A stretch of DNA of 64,000 bases from Achromobacter spanius (GCF_003994415.1 NZ_CP034689.1:1922001-1986000), one strand, 5' to 3'. Shown: positions 26,840 through 36,753, counted from the first letter of the stretch. Notes: a model not told the origin generated them from the letters alone. Program-made: numbers and translations.

Positions 26840-28156
26840 TCACACGTCCCGAGCCAGGCGGATTCCCGAAAACTGCCAGCGGGCTTCGGGTGGGAAGAAA
26901 TTGCGATAGCTCGCGCGGACGTGATCGCGCGGCGTGGCGCATGAGCCGCCCCGCAGTACGTACTGGTTGCACATGAACTTGCCGTTGTATTCGCCGACGG
27001 CGCCAGCATCAGGCTTGTAGCCTGGATAGGCGTCGTAGGCACTGGACGTCCATTCCCAGGTGTCGCCGAATAGTTGGACGGGGCCGCCCGAGCCGTTGCG
27101 CGCGGGCGCCGGGCGCGGATCCAGGTGCCCGTTTTCAAGCATGTTGGCGCGGCCAGGGAAGGCGGGGTCCGCCAGTTGCCGGGCCGCATGTTCCCATTCC
27201 GCTTCGCGCGGCAGGCGTACGCGCGCCCAGCGTGCGTAGGCGTCGGCTTCGAAGTAGCTCACATGGGTGACTGGCGCCTGCAGTTCCAGTTCATGCATGC
27301 CGCGCAGCGTGAAGACGCGCCAGTCGTCGCGCTGACCTTCCCAATAAAGCGGCGCGCGCCAACCTTCGGCGCAAACGCGGTCCCAGCCGGCGGACAACCA
27401 CAGCTCGGGCCGCTTGTAGCCGCCGTCCTGGATGAACGCCAGGAATTCGTGTTGTGTCACAAGCCGGTCGGCCAGATAAAACGGCGCCAGCAACACTTCA
27501 TGGGCGGGCCCTTCGTTGTCGAAGCCGAAGCCCTTGCCGTCGTGGCCGATGCGTGTGATGCCGCCGCCATAACGGGTCCAGCCGGCTGGCGTTGCGGGCG
27601 GCAGCGCCGGTGCGCCCGACGCCACGTAGGCGGGCTTGAGCGGGTTGAAGGACAGCATGTGCTTCACATCGGTAAGAATCAGTTCCTGATGTTGCTGCTC
27701 GTGGTTCAGGCCCAGTTCCAGCAAGGCGTCGAAGGCCGGGTCGTTTCCGCCTAAGCGCGAGATCAGGTCGTGCATGGCGGCGTCCACATGCTGGCGGTAC
27801 TGCTGCACCTCGGCAAGCGTCGGCCGCGACAGCAGGCCGCGCTGGGGGCGCGGATGCTTGGCGCCGATGGCGTTGTAGTACGAGTTGAACAGCATGCGGT
27901 ACTGCGGGTGGAAGGCGGTATAGGCAGGGTGGAAGTGCGTCAGTAAAAAAGTCTCGAAGAACCAGGTGGTGTGCGCCAGATGCCATTTGACGGGGCTACA
28001 GTCCGGCATGGATTGCACCTGGCAATCTTCCGGGCTTAGCGGCGCGGCAAGCGCCGTGCTGGTAGAACGCACGGCGTCGTAGCGATCGTGCTGGCCGGCC
28101 TGCCCGCCAGCGTAGGGTCCGGTGGCGGGGTGAGTCAGCAGGCAGGCAGGTTCCAT
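26840..28156 (-). CDS. egtB: Ergothioneine biosynthesis protein EgtB
   Basis: A 438-residue protein with an N-terminal DinB-like helical domain (WHLAHTTWFFETFLL near residue 58, and the iron-binding HEQQHQE near residue 152) and a C-terminal formylglycine-generating-enzyme-like sulfatase domain. EgtB is the iron-dependent sulfoxide synthase joining trimethylhistidine (hercynine) to a thiol. It follows egtD, and the pair forms a two-gene ergothioneine unit. Confidence 0.93.
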   Translation of the reverse strand: MEPACLLTHPATGPYAGGQAGQHDRYDAVRSTSTALAAPLSPEDCQVQSMPDCSPVKWHLAHTTWFFETFLLTHFHPAYTAFHPQYRMLFNSYYNAIGAKHPRPQRGLLSRPTLAEVQQYRQHVDAAMHDLISRLGGNDPAFDALLELGLNHEQQHQELILTDVKHMLSFNPLKPAYVASGAPALPPATPAGWTRYGGGITRIGHDGKGFGFDNEGPAHEVLLAPFYLADRLVTQHEFLAFIQDGGYKRPELWLSAGWDRVCAEGWRAPLYWEGQRDDWRVFTLRGMHELELQAPVTHVSYFEADAYARWARVRLPREAEWEHAARQLADPAFPGRANMLENGHLDPRPAPARNGSGGPVQLFGDTWEWTSSAYDAYPGYKPDAGAVGEYNGKFMCNQYVLRGGSCATPRDHVRASYRNFFPPEARWQFSGIRLARDV

Positions 28157-28192
28157 GGCGATCCTCCAGTGGCGTTGAGGGGAAAGCGCGCG

Positions 28193-29170
28193 TCAGGCGC
28201 GGGCGCTGAAAACCGAAAACCAGCCGCGTGAGTCCGACCAGTGGGCAATGTCGTGAAAGCCGGCGCGTTGCAGCAGGTCCGCGAACGCTTGCGGCGTGAA
28301 TTTGTAGGAATTTTCGGTATGGATGCGTTCGCCAGCACGGAATTCGCGCTCGCCCCCGGGCCAGCTCACGCATACGTCGCGCAAGGCTTCCAGGTGCATC
28401 TCCACGCGCGACCGCGCGCTGTTGAAGAGCGCCAGGTGGCGCCAGTCCGGAACGTCGAAATCGGCATCCAACACGGTGTTGACATGCCGCAGCAGATTCA
28501 GATTGAACGCGGCGGTAAGGTGCAACGCGTCGTCGTAGGCGGGCTCCAGCACTTGCTTGGGCTTGACGCGGTCCACCCCCAGCAACAGGCCGCCGCCCTC
28601 ACATTGCGCGCGGATGCGCTGCAGCATGGCGTGCGCATCTTCAGGGCTGAGGTTGCCAATGCTGGAACCGGGATAGAAAAACAGCCGCTGCGCGTCGGGT
28701 ATGCCGTCCGGCAGGGCCAGCGCTTGCGAAAAATCCTGGCCGACCGGGGTGACGTTCAATTCCGGGTACGACAGCCGCAGCCGTTCGACGGCGGTCTGCA
28801 GGTAGTCGACCGAAATGTCGATCGGAATGTAATGCTGAGGCTTCAGGCGGGCGAACAGGCGCTCGGCCTTGACGCAATCGCCCGCGCCCAGGTCAATCAT
28901 GGATTGCACCGGCCCGATGTGGCTCGCGATGGCTTGGCCATGGCGTTGAAAAATCTCGGCTTCGCAACGGGTGGGGTAGTACTCGGGCAGTTGGGTGATC
29001 GCGGTGAACAGCGAGGAGCCCAGCGCGTCGTACAGGTACTTGGGGTCGATATGAGCGGGGTCGTCCAGCAGGCCGTCGCGCAATTCGATCTGCTCTGGGC
29101 TGGGCGCCTGGGAACCGGACTCGAAAAAATCGGAGACGGCGTGGGCAAGCACTGCAGAAGGGGAAACCAT
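28193..29170 (-). CDS. egtD: L-histidine N-alpha-methyltransferase EgtD
   Basis: A 325-residue SAM-dependent methyltransferase that converts histidine to hercynine. It shows YLYDALGSSLFTAITQLPEYYPTR near residue 44, the SAM-binding MIDLGAGDCVKAERLF near residue 88, and LFFYPGSSIGNLSPEDA near residue 162. All match EgtD. An AAGGAA site supports the start at 29170; longer Met starts upstream lack one. It lies 36 bases ahead of egtB. Confidence 0.93.
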   Translation of the reverse strand: MVSPSAVLAHAVSDFFESGSQAPSPEQIELRDGLLDDPAHIDPKYLYDALGSSLFTAITQLPEYYPTRCEAEIFQRHGQAIASHIGPVQSMIDLGAGDCVKAERLFARLKPQHYIPIDISVDYLQTAVERLRLSYPELNVTPVGQDFSQALALPDGIPDAQRLFFYPGSSIGNLSPEDAHAMLQRIRAQCEGGGLLLGVDRVKPKQVLEPAYDDALHLTAAFNLNLLRHVNTVLDADFDVPDWRHLALFNSARSRVEMHLEALRDVCVSWPGGEREFRAGERIHTENSYKFTPQAFADLLQRAGFHDIAHWSDSRGWFSVFSARA

Positions 29171-29497
29171 GCGTTCATTCCTTTTTTCCGAGGCGGTTGA
29201 AGCGCATTGCAAGAGGGGTATTGTGGCGGCGAGGGGGGTTGCGGTGTCAAGCGCCAAGCCGCCGAATGCAATGGACTTTTACGAAATCGAAGCCGGGCCG
29301 AAAAACGGGGCCAAGCTTCTTGCGTCCTTACCAGCAAGTTCCGATCCGATCGTCCCCGCCGCTGAAATATCGAATTACGGCTGGTTGCGAAAGCTGGAGC
29401 GGCGGCGCCGAATGATCGGCACAATGCAGATCTGGTCAACAGGACGACATCCCAACGGGATGACGCCCCATGGGCCCAACATTTTCAAGGAGCGACT

Positions 29498-29830
29498 ATG
29501 AATCGAAAGCACCAACGCGCCGAGATGGCTCTGCATCGCGATCGGGTCAACGACAGCTTCCGCGACCTGGTCGCCGGCACTGAAGATCTCTTGCGCTCGA
29601 CGGCTTCCTACACGGGCTCCGAAATTGAATCCGCGCGCGCGCGCTTGAAGCAGCAACTGGCCGAAGCCCGCCACCATGCGGGCGATTGGGAAGGCGCGGC
29701 GCGCGAACGTGCGTATCGCGCCAAGGCCTACGCCGATGAATATGTGCATGAAAACGCCTGGAAGTCGGTGGGCGTGGCAGCGCTGTTGGGCGCTGTGCTG
29801 GGGTGCCTGGTGGCAAGCGGCCGGCGTTAA
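29498..29830 (+). CDS. DUF883 (ElaB/YqjD-type) membrane-anchored protein
   Basis: A 110-residue protein with a charged helical N-terminal region (DRVNDSFRDLVAGTEDLLRS, then RARLKQQLAEARHHAG) and one C-terminal helix (SVGVAALLGAVLGCLVASG). This is the DUF883 / ElaB-YqjD layout, known for binding ribosomes at the membrane in stationary phase in E. coli. It lies 14 bases before the next gene's start codon and may be co-transcribed with it. Confidence 0.85.
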   Translation: MNRKHQRAEMALHRDRVNDSFRDLVAGTEDLLRSTASYTGSEIESARARLKQQLAEARHHAGDWEGAARERAYRAKAYADEYVHENAWKSVGVAALLGAVLGCLVASGRR

Positions 29831-29844
29831 ATCGGGCTTCTCTT

Positions 29845-31332
29845 ATGAGGCCGCCTCCGGCCCTGTGCCGGACAGAATTCGCGCCGGGCAAGCCTGCAAG
29901 CTTGTCCGGCGCGCGCCGTTGGGGGCGTGCGCTGTGGCTGATTTGCGCCGTCGCCATGGCGGCTGGCTGCGCCAGTGTGCCCGATGCGCGGGAGCGCCAG
30001 GCGCGCAAGGCGCAGGCCGGCCTGTCCGCCGATGCAGCGCGTGAAAGCTACCGCCGCGGGCATGGCATCGCGGCGGACCCCAACACCCCCAAAGATGATT
30101 TCCTGGCAAGGCACCTGGCGATGGAGCAGGCTGTCAGCGGCGCGCCTTTAGCGCCCGGCAACCGCGTCAAGCTGTTGGCTGACGGGCCCAGTACGTATCG
30201 CGCCATGCTGCAATCCATTGCGCAGGCTCGCCGCTACGTGCACATGGAAACCTATATCTTTGACGACGATGCGGAAGGCGCGCGCTTTGCCGAAGCCCTG
30301 ATCGCCGCGCGCAACCGCGGCGCCGAGGTTTCGTTGATGGTGGATGCGGTTGGCACCATCAAGACGCCCGATGCCTTGTTCCAACACCTGCGCGATGCGG
30401 GCGTGCAAGTGGCGGTGTTCAACCCCGTCAACCCGGCAGCCGCACGCGCGGGTTGGTCGCCGAACCAGCGCAACCATCGCAAGGTGCTGGTGGTGGACGG
30501 CAAGGTGGGCTACGTAGGCGGCATCAACGTCAGCAGTGTTTATGAATCGTCGCCAGGCTCGGCGTCGGGTTCCGGCCCAGGCGCGGGCGGCGGGGGCGGC
30601 GCAAAGGCAGACGACCAGAAGGCCACGGGCGATGCCAAGGTCGCGCCATGGCGCGATACGCATCTGCGCATTGAAGGGCCGGCGGTGGCGCAACTGGAGC
30701 AGGTGATCCAGGCGGGGTGGGCGTCGCAATCCGACGAACCCATCAAGGGCGGCGGCACCTATGTGGCGCCGCCCGTCGGGTCAACAACCGTGCGCATCCT
30801 TGCCAACCAGCCTGACCGCAGCGACGGCTATACCGTTTATCTGACCTTGATGTCCGCGTTCGAAAGCGCGCAGAAGTCGATCCACATCACCATGGCGTAC
30901 TTTGTGCCCGATCCCGCCTTCATCGACGTGCTGTCGGCGGCCGCGCGGCGGGGGGTGGATGTGGTGTTGGTGCTGCCGGGGTTCAGCGATTCGTCGCTGG
31001 TCTTCCATGCAGGGCGTTCGCACTACACCGATCTGCTTGATGCCGGCGTAAAGCTCTATGAGCGGCGCGACGCCTTGCTGCATGCCAAGACGGCGGTGGT
31101 TGACGGCGTGTGGTCCACCGTGGGCTCCAGCAATATGGATTGGCGCAGCTTTGCCCTGAACTACGAGATCAACGCGGTGGTGCTGGGGCCGGAATTCGCC
31201 GCTGAAATGGAAGCCTTGTTCCAGCGCGACGTTGCTGACTCGGTGCCCATCACTCAGGATGAATGGGGCCAGCGAGGCATCGACGACCGCTTCATGGAAA
31301 CCTTTTCGCGGATGTTCGAGCGCTGGTTGTAG
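29845..31332 (+). CDS. Phospholipase D-type cardiolipin synthase lipoprotein
   Basis: A 495-residue protein with a lipoprotein signal ending AMAAGC (Cys about residue 42). Two phospholipase-D HKD motifs are present: NHRKVLVVDG near residue 210 and HAKTAVVDG near residue 410. The family makes cardiolipin from two phosphatidylglycerols. A glycine/serine-rich insertion (SPGSASGSGPGAGGGGG, near residue 235) lies between the two halves. The lipobox puts it on the outside of the inner membrane or on the outer membrane. Confidence 0.85.
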   Translation: MRPPPALCRTEFAPGKPASLSGARRWGRALWLICAVAMAAGCASVPDARERQARKAQAGLSADAARESYRRGHGIAADPNTPKDDFLARHLAMEQAVSGAPLAPGNRVKLLADGPSTYRAMLQSIAQARRYVHMETYIFDDDAEGARFAEALIAARNRGAEVSLMVDAVGTIKTPDALFQHLRDAGVQVAVFNPVNPAAARAGWSPNQRNHRKVLVVDGKVGYVGGINVSSVYESSPGSASGSGPGAGGGGGAKADDQKATGDAKVAPWRDTHLRIEGPAVAQLEQVIQAGWASQSDEPIKGGGTYVAPPVGSTTVRILANQPDRSDGYTVYLTLMSAFESAQKSIHITMAYFVPDPAFIDVLSAAARRGVDVVLVLPGFSDSSLVFHAGRSHYTDLLDAGVKLYERRDALLHAKTAVVDGVWSTVGSSNMDWRSFALNYEINAVVLGPEFAAEMEALFQRDVADSVPITQDEWGQRGIDDRFMETFSRMFERWL

Positions 31333-31368
31333 CCGGCGCGTCGTCCATCCGCCCCAAGGGCCTGCGCG

Positions 31369-33009
31369 CTATGCGCGGTGTTCGGCCAGCGCCGTGGTGA
31401 TGTCCTGCGTGGGCAGGAACGACTCGGCTTGCGCCATCGCCCAACCCACGCGGAATACCTGATGGCGGAATTCACCGCGCAGCAGCTCGCCCGGCGCCAA
31501 TTCAGGAAACAACGCCGACAGCAGGCGAATTTCGCTCGACGAGATGCGGCGCGCGATGTGATGCGGGCGCAACTGGCCGGGGTGGGTCAAGCCGGCGGCG
31601 GCCAGAAGTTCGGCCAGCGCGTGCAGCGTATTGCGATGAAAGTCGGCCACGCGCTGGGCCTTGTCCGGCACCACCAGCGCGCGTTGCCGCAAGGGGTCTT
31701 GCGTGGTGACTCCCGTGGGGCATTTGCCGGTATGGCAAGCCTGCGCCTGAATGCAGCCGATGGCGAACATGAAGCCGCGCGCGGCATTGCACCAGTCAGC
31801 GCCCATGGCCATTACGCGCGCCATGTCGAACGCGGTGATGATCTTGCCCGATGCGCCCAGCTTGATGCGGTCGCGCAGGTTCACGCCGATCAGGGTGTTG
31901 TGCACCAGGCGCAGCGCTTCGCGCAGTGGTGTGCCCACGTGGTCCACGAATTCCACGGGCGCGGCACCCGTGCCGCCTTCCGCGCCATCGACCACGATGA
32001 AGTCCGGCGTGATTCCGGTTTCCAGCATGGCCTTGACGATGGCGAACCATTCCCACGGGTGACCCACGCAGAACTTGAAGCCCACCGGCTTGCCGCCCGA
32101 CAATTCCCGCAACCGCGCCACGAACTTCATCAGCCCGATGGGCGTGTCAAAGGCCGAATGGCTGGCCGGGGAATTGCAGTCTTGCCAAGGAGCGACGCCG
32201 CGCGCCTCCGCGATTTCCAGCGTGACCTTGCTTGCGGGCAAGATGCCGCCATGGCCGGGTTTGGCGCCTTGGGACAGCTTGATTTCAATCATCTTCACCT
32301 GCGGCGTACAGGCATTCTTGACGAAGGCTTCTTCCGAAAAGGCGCCGTGTTCGTCGCGGCATCCGAAATAGCCCGAGCCGATGTTCCACACCAGGCCACC
32401 GCCAGGCTGGCGATGGTAGCGGCTGATGCCGCCTTCGCCAGTGTCGTGCGCGAAGTTGCCCTGGCGCGCGCCTTCGTTCAGGGCCAGCACGGCGTTGGCC
32501 GACAGTGCGCCGAAGCTCATGGCCGACACATTGAAGGCCGACATGGAATAGGGCTGCGTGCAATCGGGGCCGCCCACCGTCACGCGAAAATCGGTGTCGT
32601 TGATGTGCGAGGGCGACATGGAATGGTTGATCCACTCATAGCGGTCGCCATAAACATCTTCCTGCGTGCCGAACGGACGCTTGTCGACTTCGCGCTTGGC
32701 GCGTTGGTAAACGATCGAGCGTTGCGCGCGAGAGAACGGCGCCGCATGCGTATCGTCTTCCAGGAAATACTGGCGGATCTCTGGCCGAATGAACTCAAAG
32801 AGGAAACGCAGGTTGCCGATGACGGGGTAGTTGCGGCGGATGGCGTGGCGGGTCTGGATCAGGTCATACACGCCCAGCGCGCCCAGCATCGCCAGAGGAA
32901 CGGCGGCCCACAGCCACCAGAGCGAACTTGTGAAAGCCAGGACGGCGGTGACGGCAGCGCCGGCCAGGGTCAACAAAAAGGCCGTGTAACGGCCAAGTAT
33001 CCAACTCAT
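31369..33009 (-). CDS. FMN-binding glutamate synthase-like protein
   Basis: A 546-residue protein with two N-terminal hydrophobic helices and a glutamate-synthase central/FMN domain. Visible are SAFNVSAMSFGALSANAVLALNEGA, GGISRYHRQPGGGLVWNIGSGYFGC, GHGGILPASKVT, and the iron-sulfur-type run IGCIQAQACHTGKCPTGVTTQ near residue 435. The enzyme probably uses FMN and is membrane-tethered. The substrate is unknown; it is not a canonical GltB because the amidotransferase domain is absent. The start at 33009 is supported by GAGAGGAA. Confidence 0.88.
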   Translation of the reverse strand: MSWILGRYTAFLLTLAGAAVTAVLAFTSSLWWLWAAVPLAMLGALGVYDLIQTRHAIRRNYPVIGNLRFLFEFIRPEIRQYFLEDDTHAAPFSRAQRSIVYQRAKREVDKRPFGTQEDVYGDRYEWINHSMSPSHINDTDFRVTVGGPDCTQPYSMSAFNVSAMSFGALSANAVLALNEGARQGNFAHDTGEGGISRYHRQPGGGLVWNIGSGYFGCRDEHGAFSEEAFVKNACTPQVKMIEIKLSQGAKPGHGGILPASKVTLEIAEARGVAPWQDCNSPASHSAFDTPIGLMKFVARLRELSGGKPVGFKFCVGHPWEWFAIVKAMLETGITPDFIVVDGAEGGTGAAPVEFVDHVGTPLREALRLVHNTLIGVNLRDRIKLGASGKIITAFDMARVMAMGADWCNAARGFMFAIGCIQAQACHTGKCPTGVTTQDPLRQRALVVPDKAQRVADFHRNTLHALAELLAAAGLTHPGQLRPHHIARRISSSEIRLLSALFPELAPGELLRGEFRHQVFRVGWAMAQAESFLPTQDITTALAEHRA

Positions 33010-33062
33010 GTTCCTCTCCGTGATGCGGAAATGCAGCAACCATACACCAGGCGGCCGTGACC

Positions 33063-33092
33063 AAAAAAGAAAGCCCCCTGAAAACAGGGGGC
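33063..33092 (-). terminator. Rho-independent terminator of the YeeE-family gene
   Basis: An 8-bp stem (CAGGGGGC against GCCCCCTG read on the plus strand) with a 4-base loop is followed, in minus-strand reading, by a T-rich run. It lies 35 bases past the stop of the gene to its right. Confidence 0.85.
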
Positions 33093-33126
33093 CGAGCGTG
33101 GAACACTGTTTTTCAGCAGTGGGCCA

Positions 33127-34350
33127 TTAGCAAGCGGAAGCTGGCGGGGTTTTTTCGACCGCCAGGCCGAAGGCGGGGCGTAGCCGCACACCCAATGCAC
33201 TGCCCGCGAAGGCGGCCGGCAGCCACAGCCAGGCGTGCAGGCTACCCGACAGGATGCCGCTGAAGTAGGCCCCGATATTGCAGCCGAAGGCCAGGCGCGC
33301 GCCATAACCCAGCAGCAGGCCGCCAATGACCGCAGCCGCCAGCGAGCGCGCCGGAACCTTCCATACCGGGGCAAACTTGCCCGCGGCGCTGGCCGCGGCC
33401 AGCGCGCCCAGCATCAAGCCGATGTCCATCACGGTGGTGACGTCCTGGCGCAGCGGAGCGACCAGCGACGGCTGCTTGGCCCAATAGGCCCAGCTTGCCA
33501 CGTCACCGCTGACGGCATTCAAGGCCTTGGCGCCCCACAGGGCGAACGCCGACGTGATGCCCCAGGGGCGGCCAGCCAAGGCCAGCGTGGCGAAGTTCAG
33601 CACGACCAGCGCCACGCCGCCCCAGATCAGGGGCCACGGGCCTTGCAGCAAGGAGGCGGGGCGCGCCGTGCGCGACGCGAAGGAAATCACATGCCCGTGG
33701 CGGCGCTTTTCCAGGACGGTTGCGCCCCAGGCGATCAGCGCGAACACAGCCAGATTGGCGATCAGCGCGGGCGCCAGGCCCCAGGCCTTGATCAGCGAGG
33801 TGGGCGCCAACGCGGGCAGCGTGGACCACCAACTGTAGTTGGCGGTGCCGATGACCGAGCCTACGATAAAGAAAAGCAGCGTGACCAGCATGCGCGTATT
33901 GCCGCCCCCGGCCGCGAACAAGGTGCCCGACGCGCAGCCGCCGCCCAACTGCATGCCGATGCCAAAGAGAAACGCGCCCAGCAGCACCGACACGCCGGGC
34001 GGAGACACAAAACCCGTGACCGGCTGGCCAAACAGCGTGCCCGCCGCCAGGAAGGGGAAGAACAGCAGCACGCCCACACCCAGCATGAGCATCTGCGCGC
34101 GCAGGCCCGCGCTGCGGCGGTCGGACACAAAGACACGCCAGGCCTGCGTGAAGCCGAAAGAGGCGTGGTACAGCGTGATGCCCAAGAGCGCGCCGACGAC
34201 CCACAGCGCACCTTGGCGCCAACTGACGGTTTGAAGTAGATACAGCGCCCCAGCCAGCAACAGCAGCAAGGCAATCCACAGCGGCTTGCGGTTGATCTGT
34301 AGCGGCGGCAGGGCCGAGGGCAGGGGCAGGGTCGAGGCGTTGGTGCTCAT
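33127..34350 (-). CDS. YeeE/YedE family sulfur transporter
   Basis: A 407-residue protein with about ten helices and two copies of the sulfur-transport motif: GGGCASGTLFAAGGGNTRML near residue 140 and YGARLAFGCNIGAYFSGI near residue 360. The conserved cysteines in these loops fit the thiosulfate uptake (TsuA-like) family. I start at 34350; the ATG lies ahead of a well-behaved N terminus, while the longer frame adds 15 residues. Confidence 0.9.
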   Translation of the reverse strand: MSTNASTLPLPSALPPLQINRKPLWIALLLLLAGALYLLQTVSWRQGALWVVGALLGITLYHASFGFTQAWRVFVSDRRSAGLRAQMLMLGVGVLLFFPFLAAGTLFGQPVTGFVSPPGVSVLLGAFLFGIGMQLGGGCASGTLFAAGGGNTRMLVTLLFFIVGSVIGTANYSWWSTLPALAPTSLIKAWGLAPALIANLAVFALIAWGATVLEKRRHGHVISFASRTARPASLLQGPWPLIWGGVALVVLNFATLALAGRPWGITSAFALWGAKALNAVSGDVASWAYWAKQPSLVAPLRQDVTTVMDIGLMLGALAAASAAGKFAPVWKVPARSLAAAVIGGLLLGYGARLAFGCNIGAYFSGILSGSLHAWLWLPAAFAGSALGVRLRPAFGLAVEKTPPASAC

Positions 34351-34449
34351 GGGGTATCCCGGTGGGATCGGATTCGTCAAAGCAAACGGGCGCAAGATAG
34401 GGCGCCCGTGGAGAAGGATGAAAGTTTACGGTGGTGGCTTAATTGCTCA

Positions 34450-34471
34450 AACCATCAATTAATGATTGGTT
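34450..34471. promoter_or_regulatory. AT-rich imperfect palindrome
   Basis: AACCATCAATT followed by AATGATTGGTT is an imperfect 22-bp dyad in an AT-rich gap between the YeeE and ArsB genes. It is a candidate operator for the YeeE gene's promoter. It has no matched partner elsewhere that I can see. Confidence 0.35.
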
Positions 34472-34518
34472 AATAGCAAAAAGTTATTAGCGGACACTGC
34501 GACCGAGATCCGCCGTAT

Positions 34519-35799
34519 TCACTGCAAACGCCACACCAGCGCTGCCAGAGTCAAGAGCAAGACGGGAAGCGTCAACACGATGCCCACCTTGAAGTAATAA
34601 CCCCAGGTGATGCGCAGCCCCTTGCGCGCCAGCACGTGCAGCCAGAGCAGGGTGGCCAGGCTGCCGATGGGCGTGATCTTCGGGCCCAGGTCGCTGCCGA
34701 TGATGTTGGCGTAGATCATGGCGTCCTTCAGCGGGCCCGTGGCGCTGGTGTCGGCGATCGACAGCGCGCCCACCAGCACGGTGGGCAGGTTGTTCATGAT
34801 GGACGACAGAAATGCCGTGATCAGGCCCGTGCCCATTGCCGCGCCCCATAAGCCATATTGGGCACACCAGTCCAGCACCCGGGCCAGATGCGCGGTCAGG
34901 CCGGCGTTGCGCAGGCCGTACACAACCAGGTACATGCCCAGCGAGAAGATCACGATGTGCCAGGGCGCTTCGCGCATGATCTTGCGCGTGCCCACGATGT
35001 GTTGGCGTCCCGCGATCAACAGCAGGCCCAGCGCGCCGGCCGCCGCGATGGCGCTGACCGGAACGCCCATCGGCTCCAGCACGAAGAACCCGGTCAGCAG
35101 CAGGCCCAGTACGATCCAGCCAGCGCGAAAGGTGATGGGATCCCGAATCGCCGAGGCGGGGGCGGGCAGTTGGCTGACGTCATAACGTGGCGGAATGCTC
35201 TTGCGAAAGAACAGCAGCAGCACCACCAGCGTGGAGCCCACCGCCATCAGATTGACCGGCAGCATCACCGAGGCGTATTCGCCAAAGCCGATGCCGAAGA
35301 AGTCGGCCGACACGATGTTCACCAGGTTCGACACGATCAGCGCGATGCTGCCGGTATCGGCGATGAAGCCCGCCGCCATCACGAAAGCCAGCGACGCGCC
35401 GGGCCCGAAACCCAGCGCCAGCAGCATTTCCATGACGATGGGCGTCAGGATCAGGGCCGCGCCGTCATTGGCGAACAATGCCGACACCGCGGCGCCCAGC
35501 AGCACGATCAGCACGAACAGCAGCCGTCCGCGTCCGCCGCCCCAACGCGCCACATGCAGCGCGGACCATTCGAAGAAGCCGGCTTCGTCCAGGATCAGGC
35601 TGGTGATGATGATGGCGATAAAGGTGGCGGTGGCGTTCCAGACGATGCGCCAGACATCCGCGATGTCGGCCACGTGGACCACGCCAGTCGCCAAGGCCAG
35701 GCCGGCGCCGATGACCGCGCTCCAGCCGATGGACAAGCCTCTTGGCTGCCAGATCACAAGCGTGATGGTCAGAATGAAAATGGCGGCGGCAAGCAGCAT
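34519..35799 (-). CDS. arsB: ArsB-type arsenite/antimonite efflux transporter
   Basis: A 426-residue membrane protein with about eleven helices. FANDGAALILTPIVMEMLLALG and SIMNNLPTVLVGALSI, plus IIGSDLGPKITPIGSLATLLWL, are signature segments of the ArsB/NhaD ion-transporter group. Length fits ArsB. No arsR, arsC or arsH lies beside it, so the arsenite role is inferred from the family alone. Confidence 0.82.
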   Translation of the reverse strand: MLLAAAIFILTITLVIWQPRGLSIGWSAVIGAGLALATGVVHVADIADVWRIVWNATATFIAIIITSLILDEAGFFEWSALHVARWGGGRGRLLFVLIVLLGAAVSALFANDGAALILTPIVMEMLLALGFGPGASLAFVMAAGFIADTGSIALIVSNLVNIVSADFFGIGFGEYASVMLPVNLMAVGSTLVVLLLFFRKSIPPRYDVSQLPAPASAIRDPITFRAGWIVLGLLLTGFFVLEPMGVPVSAIAAAGALGLLLIAGRQHIVGTRKIMREAPWHIVIFSLGMYLVVYGLRNAGLTAHLARVLDWCAQYGLWGAAMGTGLITAFLSSIMNNLPTVLVGALSIADTSATGPLKDAMIYANIIGSDLGPKITPIGSLATLLWLHVLARKGLRITWGYYFKVGIVLTLPVLLLTLAALVWRLQ

Positions 35800-35808
35800 G
35801 ACAGGCGA

Positions 35809-36753
35809 TCAGGAAATAGGATGGGCGCTGATCCAGGCCACCAGCACGCTGACGGTGAGCACGGATGCAACGGTGGAAACAAGAATGGCGCGCGAGGTCA
35901 CGCGGGCATCGCGCCCGTACATCTTCGCCAGCATGAAAGGGCCCGTGCCGATGGGCAGCGCGCTCATCAGCACGGCGGTCCAGGCCCACAGCGGTGGCAT
36001 CGAAAACACGTAGAACGCCAGCACGGCGGTGACGGTGGGCTGCAGCAGCAGCTTGCCGACCACCAGGCGCAGTACGCCGGGGCCCGCGGTGGCGGTTTCC
36101 GTCTGCGCCAGGAACAAGCCGATGGTGACCAGCGCGCAGGGGCTGGCGGATGCGCCCAGCAGCGCAACGTAGCGGTCGATGCCGTCAGGCAGGGGCAGGC
36201 CCGTGGCCGCCCACGCCAGGCCGAGCACCGGCGCGGCCAGCAAGGGGTTGCGCATCAACGCGCGGCCAACCTTGAGCAGCGTGGCGGCGGCGTTGGGGGC
36301 TTGTTGCCGGTCGAATTCGATCAATGCGATGGCAAAGCCGAATAAAACACTGGCGGTCAGCAGTGTGGTGAACGCGGCGGGCGCCAGGCTTTCCGCGCCA
36401 AACAGCGCCACGCACAAGGGGATGCCCATATAGCCCGCATTGGCATAGGACGCCGCCAGGCCTTCGATGCTGCGGTCGGTCAGCGGGCGCCGTCCGCCAC
36501 GGCCGGGCAGAAAAGACACCAGGAAGGTGACGGCAATGCCGCCGGCGAAGGCGGCCACAAAGCCCCAGTGCGCCATATGCGCCAGATCCACCTGCGTCAT
36601 CGCGCGAAACAGCAGCGCCGGCAACGACAGGTAGACCACGTAGCGGTTCAAGGCGTCGGTGGCGCCAGGCCCCAGTACCTTGCCCCGGGCTGCCAGCCAG
36701 CCGGTCAGGATCAGCGCAAAGACCGGCAGGGCGGCAGTGATGACGGCGTTCAT
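35809..36753 (-). CDS. AEC-family (auxin efflux carrier type) transporter
   Basis: A 314-residue, ten-helix protein beginning MNAVITAALPVFALILTGWLAARG. The segment AASYANAGYMGIPLCVALFG near residue 90 is typical of AEC proteins such as malonate and auxin carriers. It ends 9 bases before the arsB start in the same direction, so the two may share a transcript. Confidence 0.85.
   Translation of the reverse strand: MNAVITAALPVFALILTGWLAARGKVLGPGATDALNRYVVYLSLPALLFRAMTQVDLAHMAHWGFVAAFAGGIAVTFLVSFLPGRGGRRPLTDRSIEGLAASYANAGYMGIPLCVALFGAESLAPAAFTTLLTASVLFGFAIALIEFDRQQAPNAAATLLKVGRALMRNPLLAAPVLGLAWAATGLPLPDGIDRYVALLGASASPCALVTIGLFLAQTETATAGPGVLRLVVGKLLLQPTVTAVLAFYVFSMPPLWAWTAVLMSALPIGTGPFMLAKMYGRDARVTSRAILVSTVASVLTVSVLVAWISAHPIS

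Noticed and set aside
31378..33060. 560-residue plus-strand open frame
   Set aside because: Shadow of the glutamate-synthase-like gene; no recognisable domain.
34858..36345. 495-residue plus-strand open frame
   Set aside because: Shadow of arsB and the AEC transporter, with typical low-complexity His/Gln/Arg composition.
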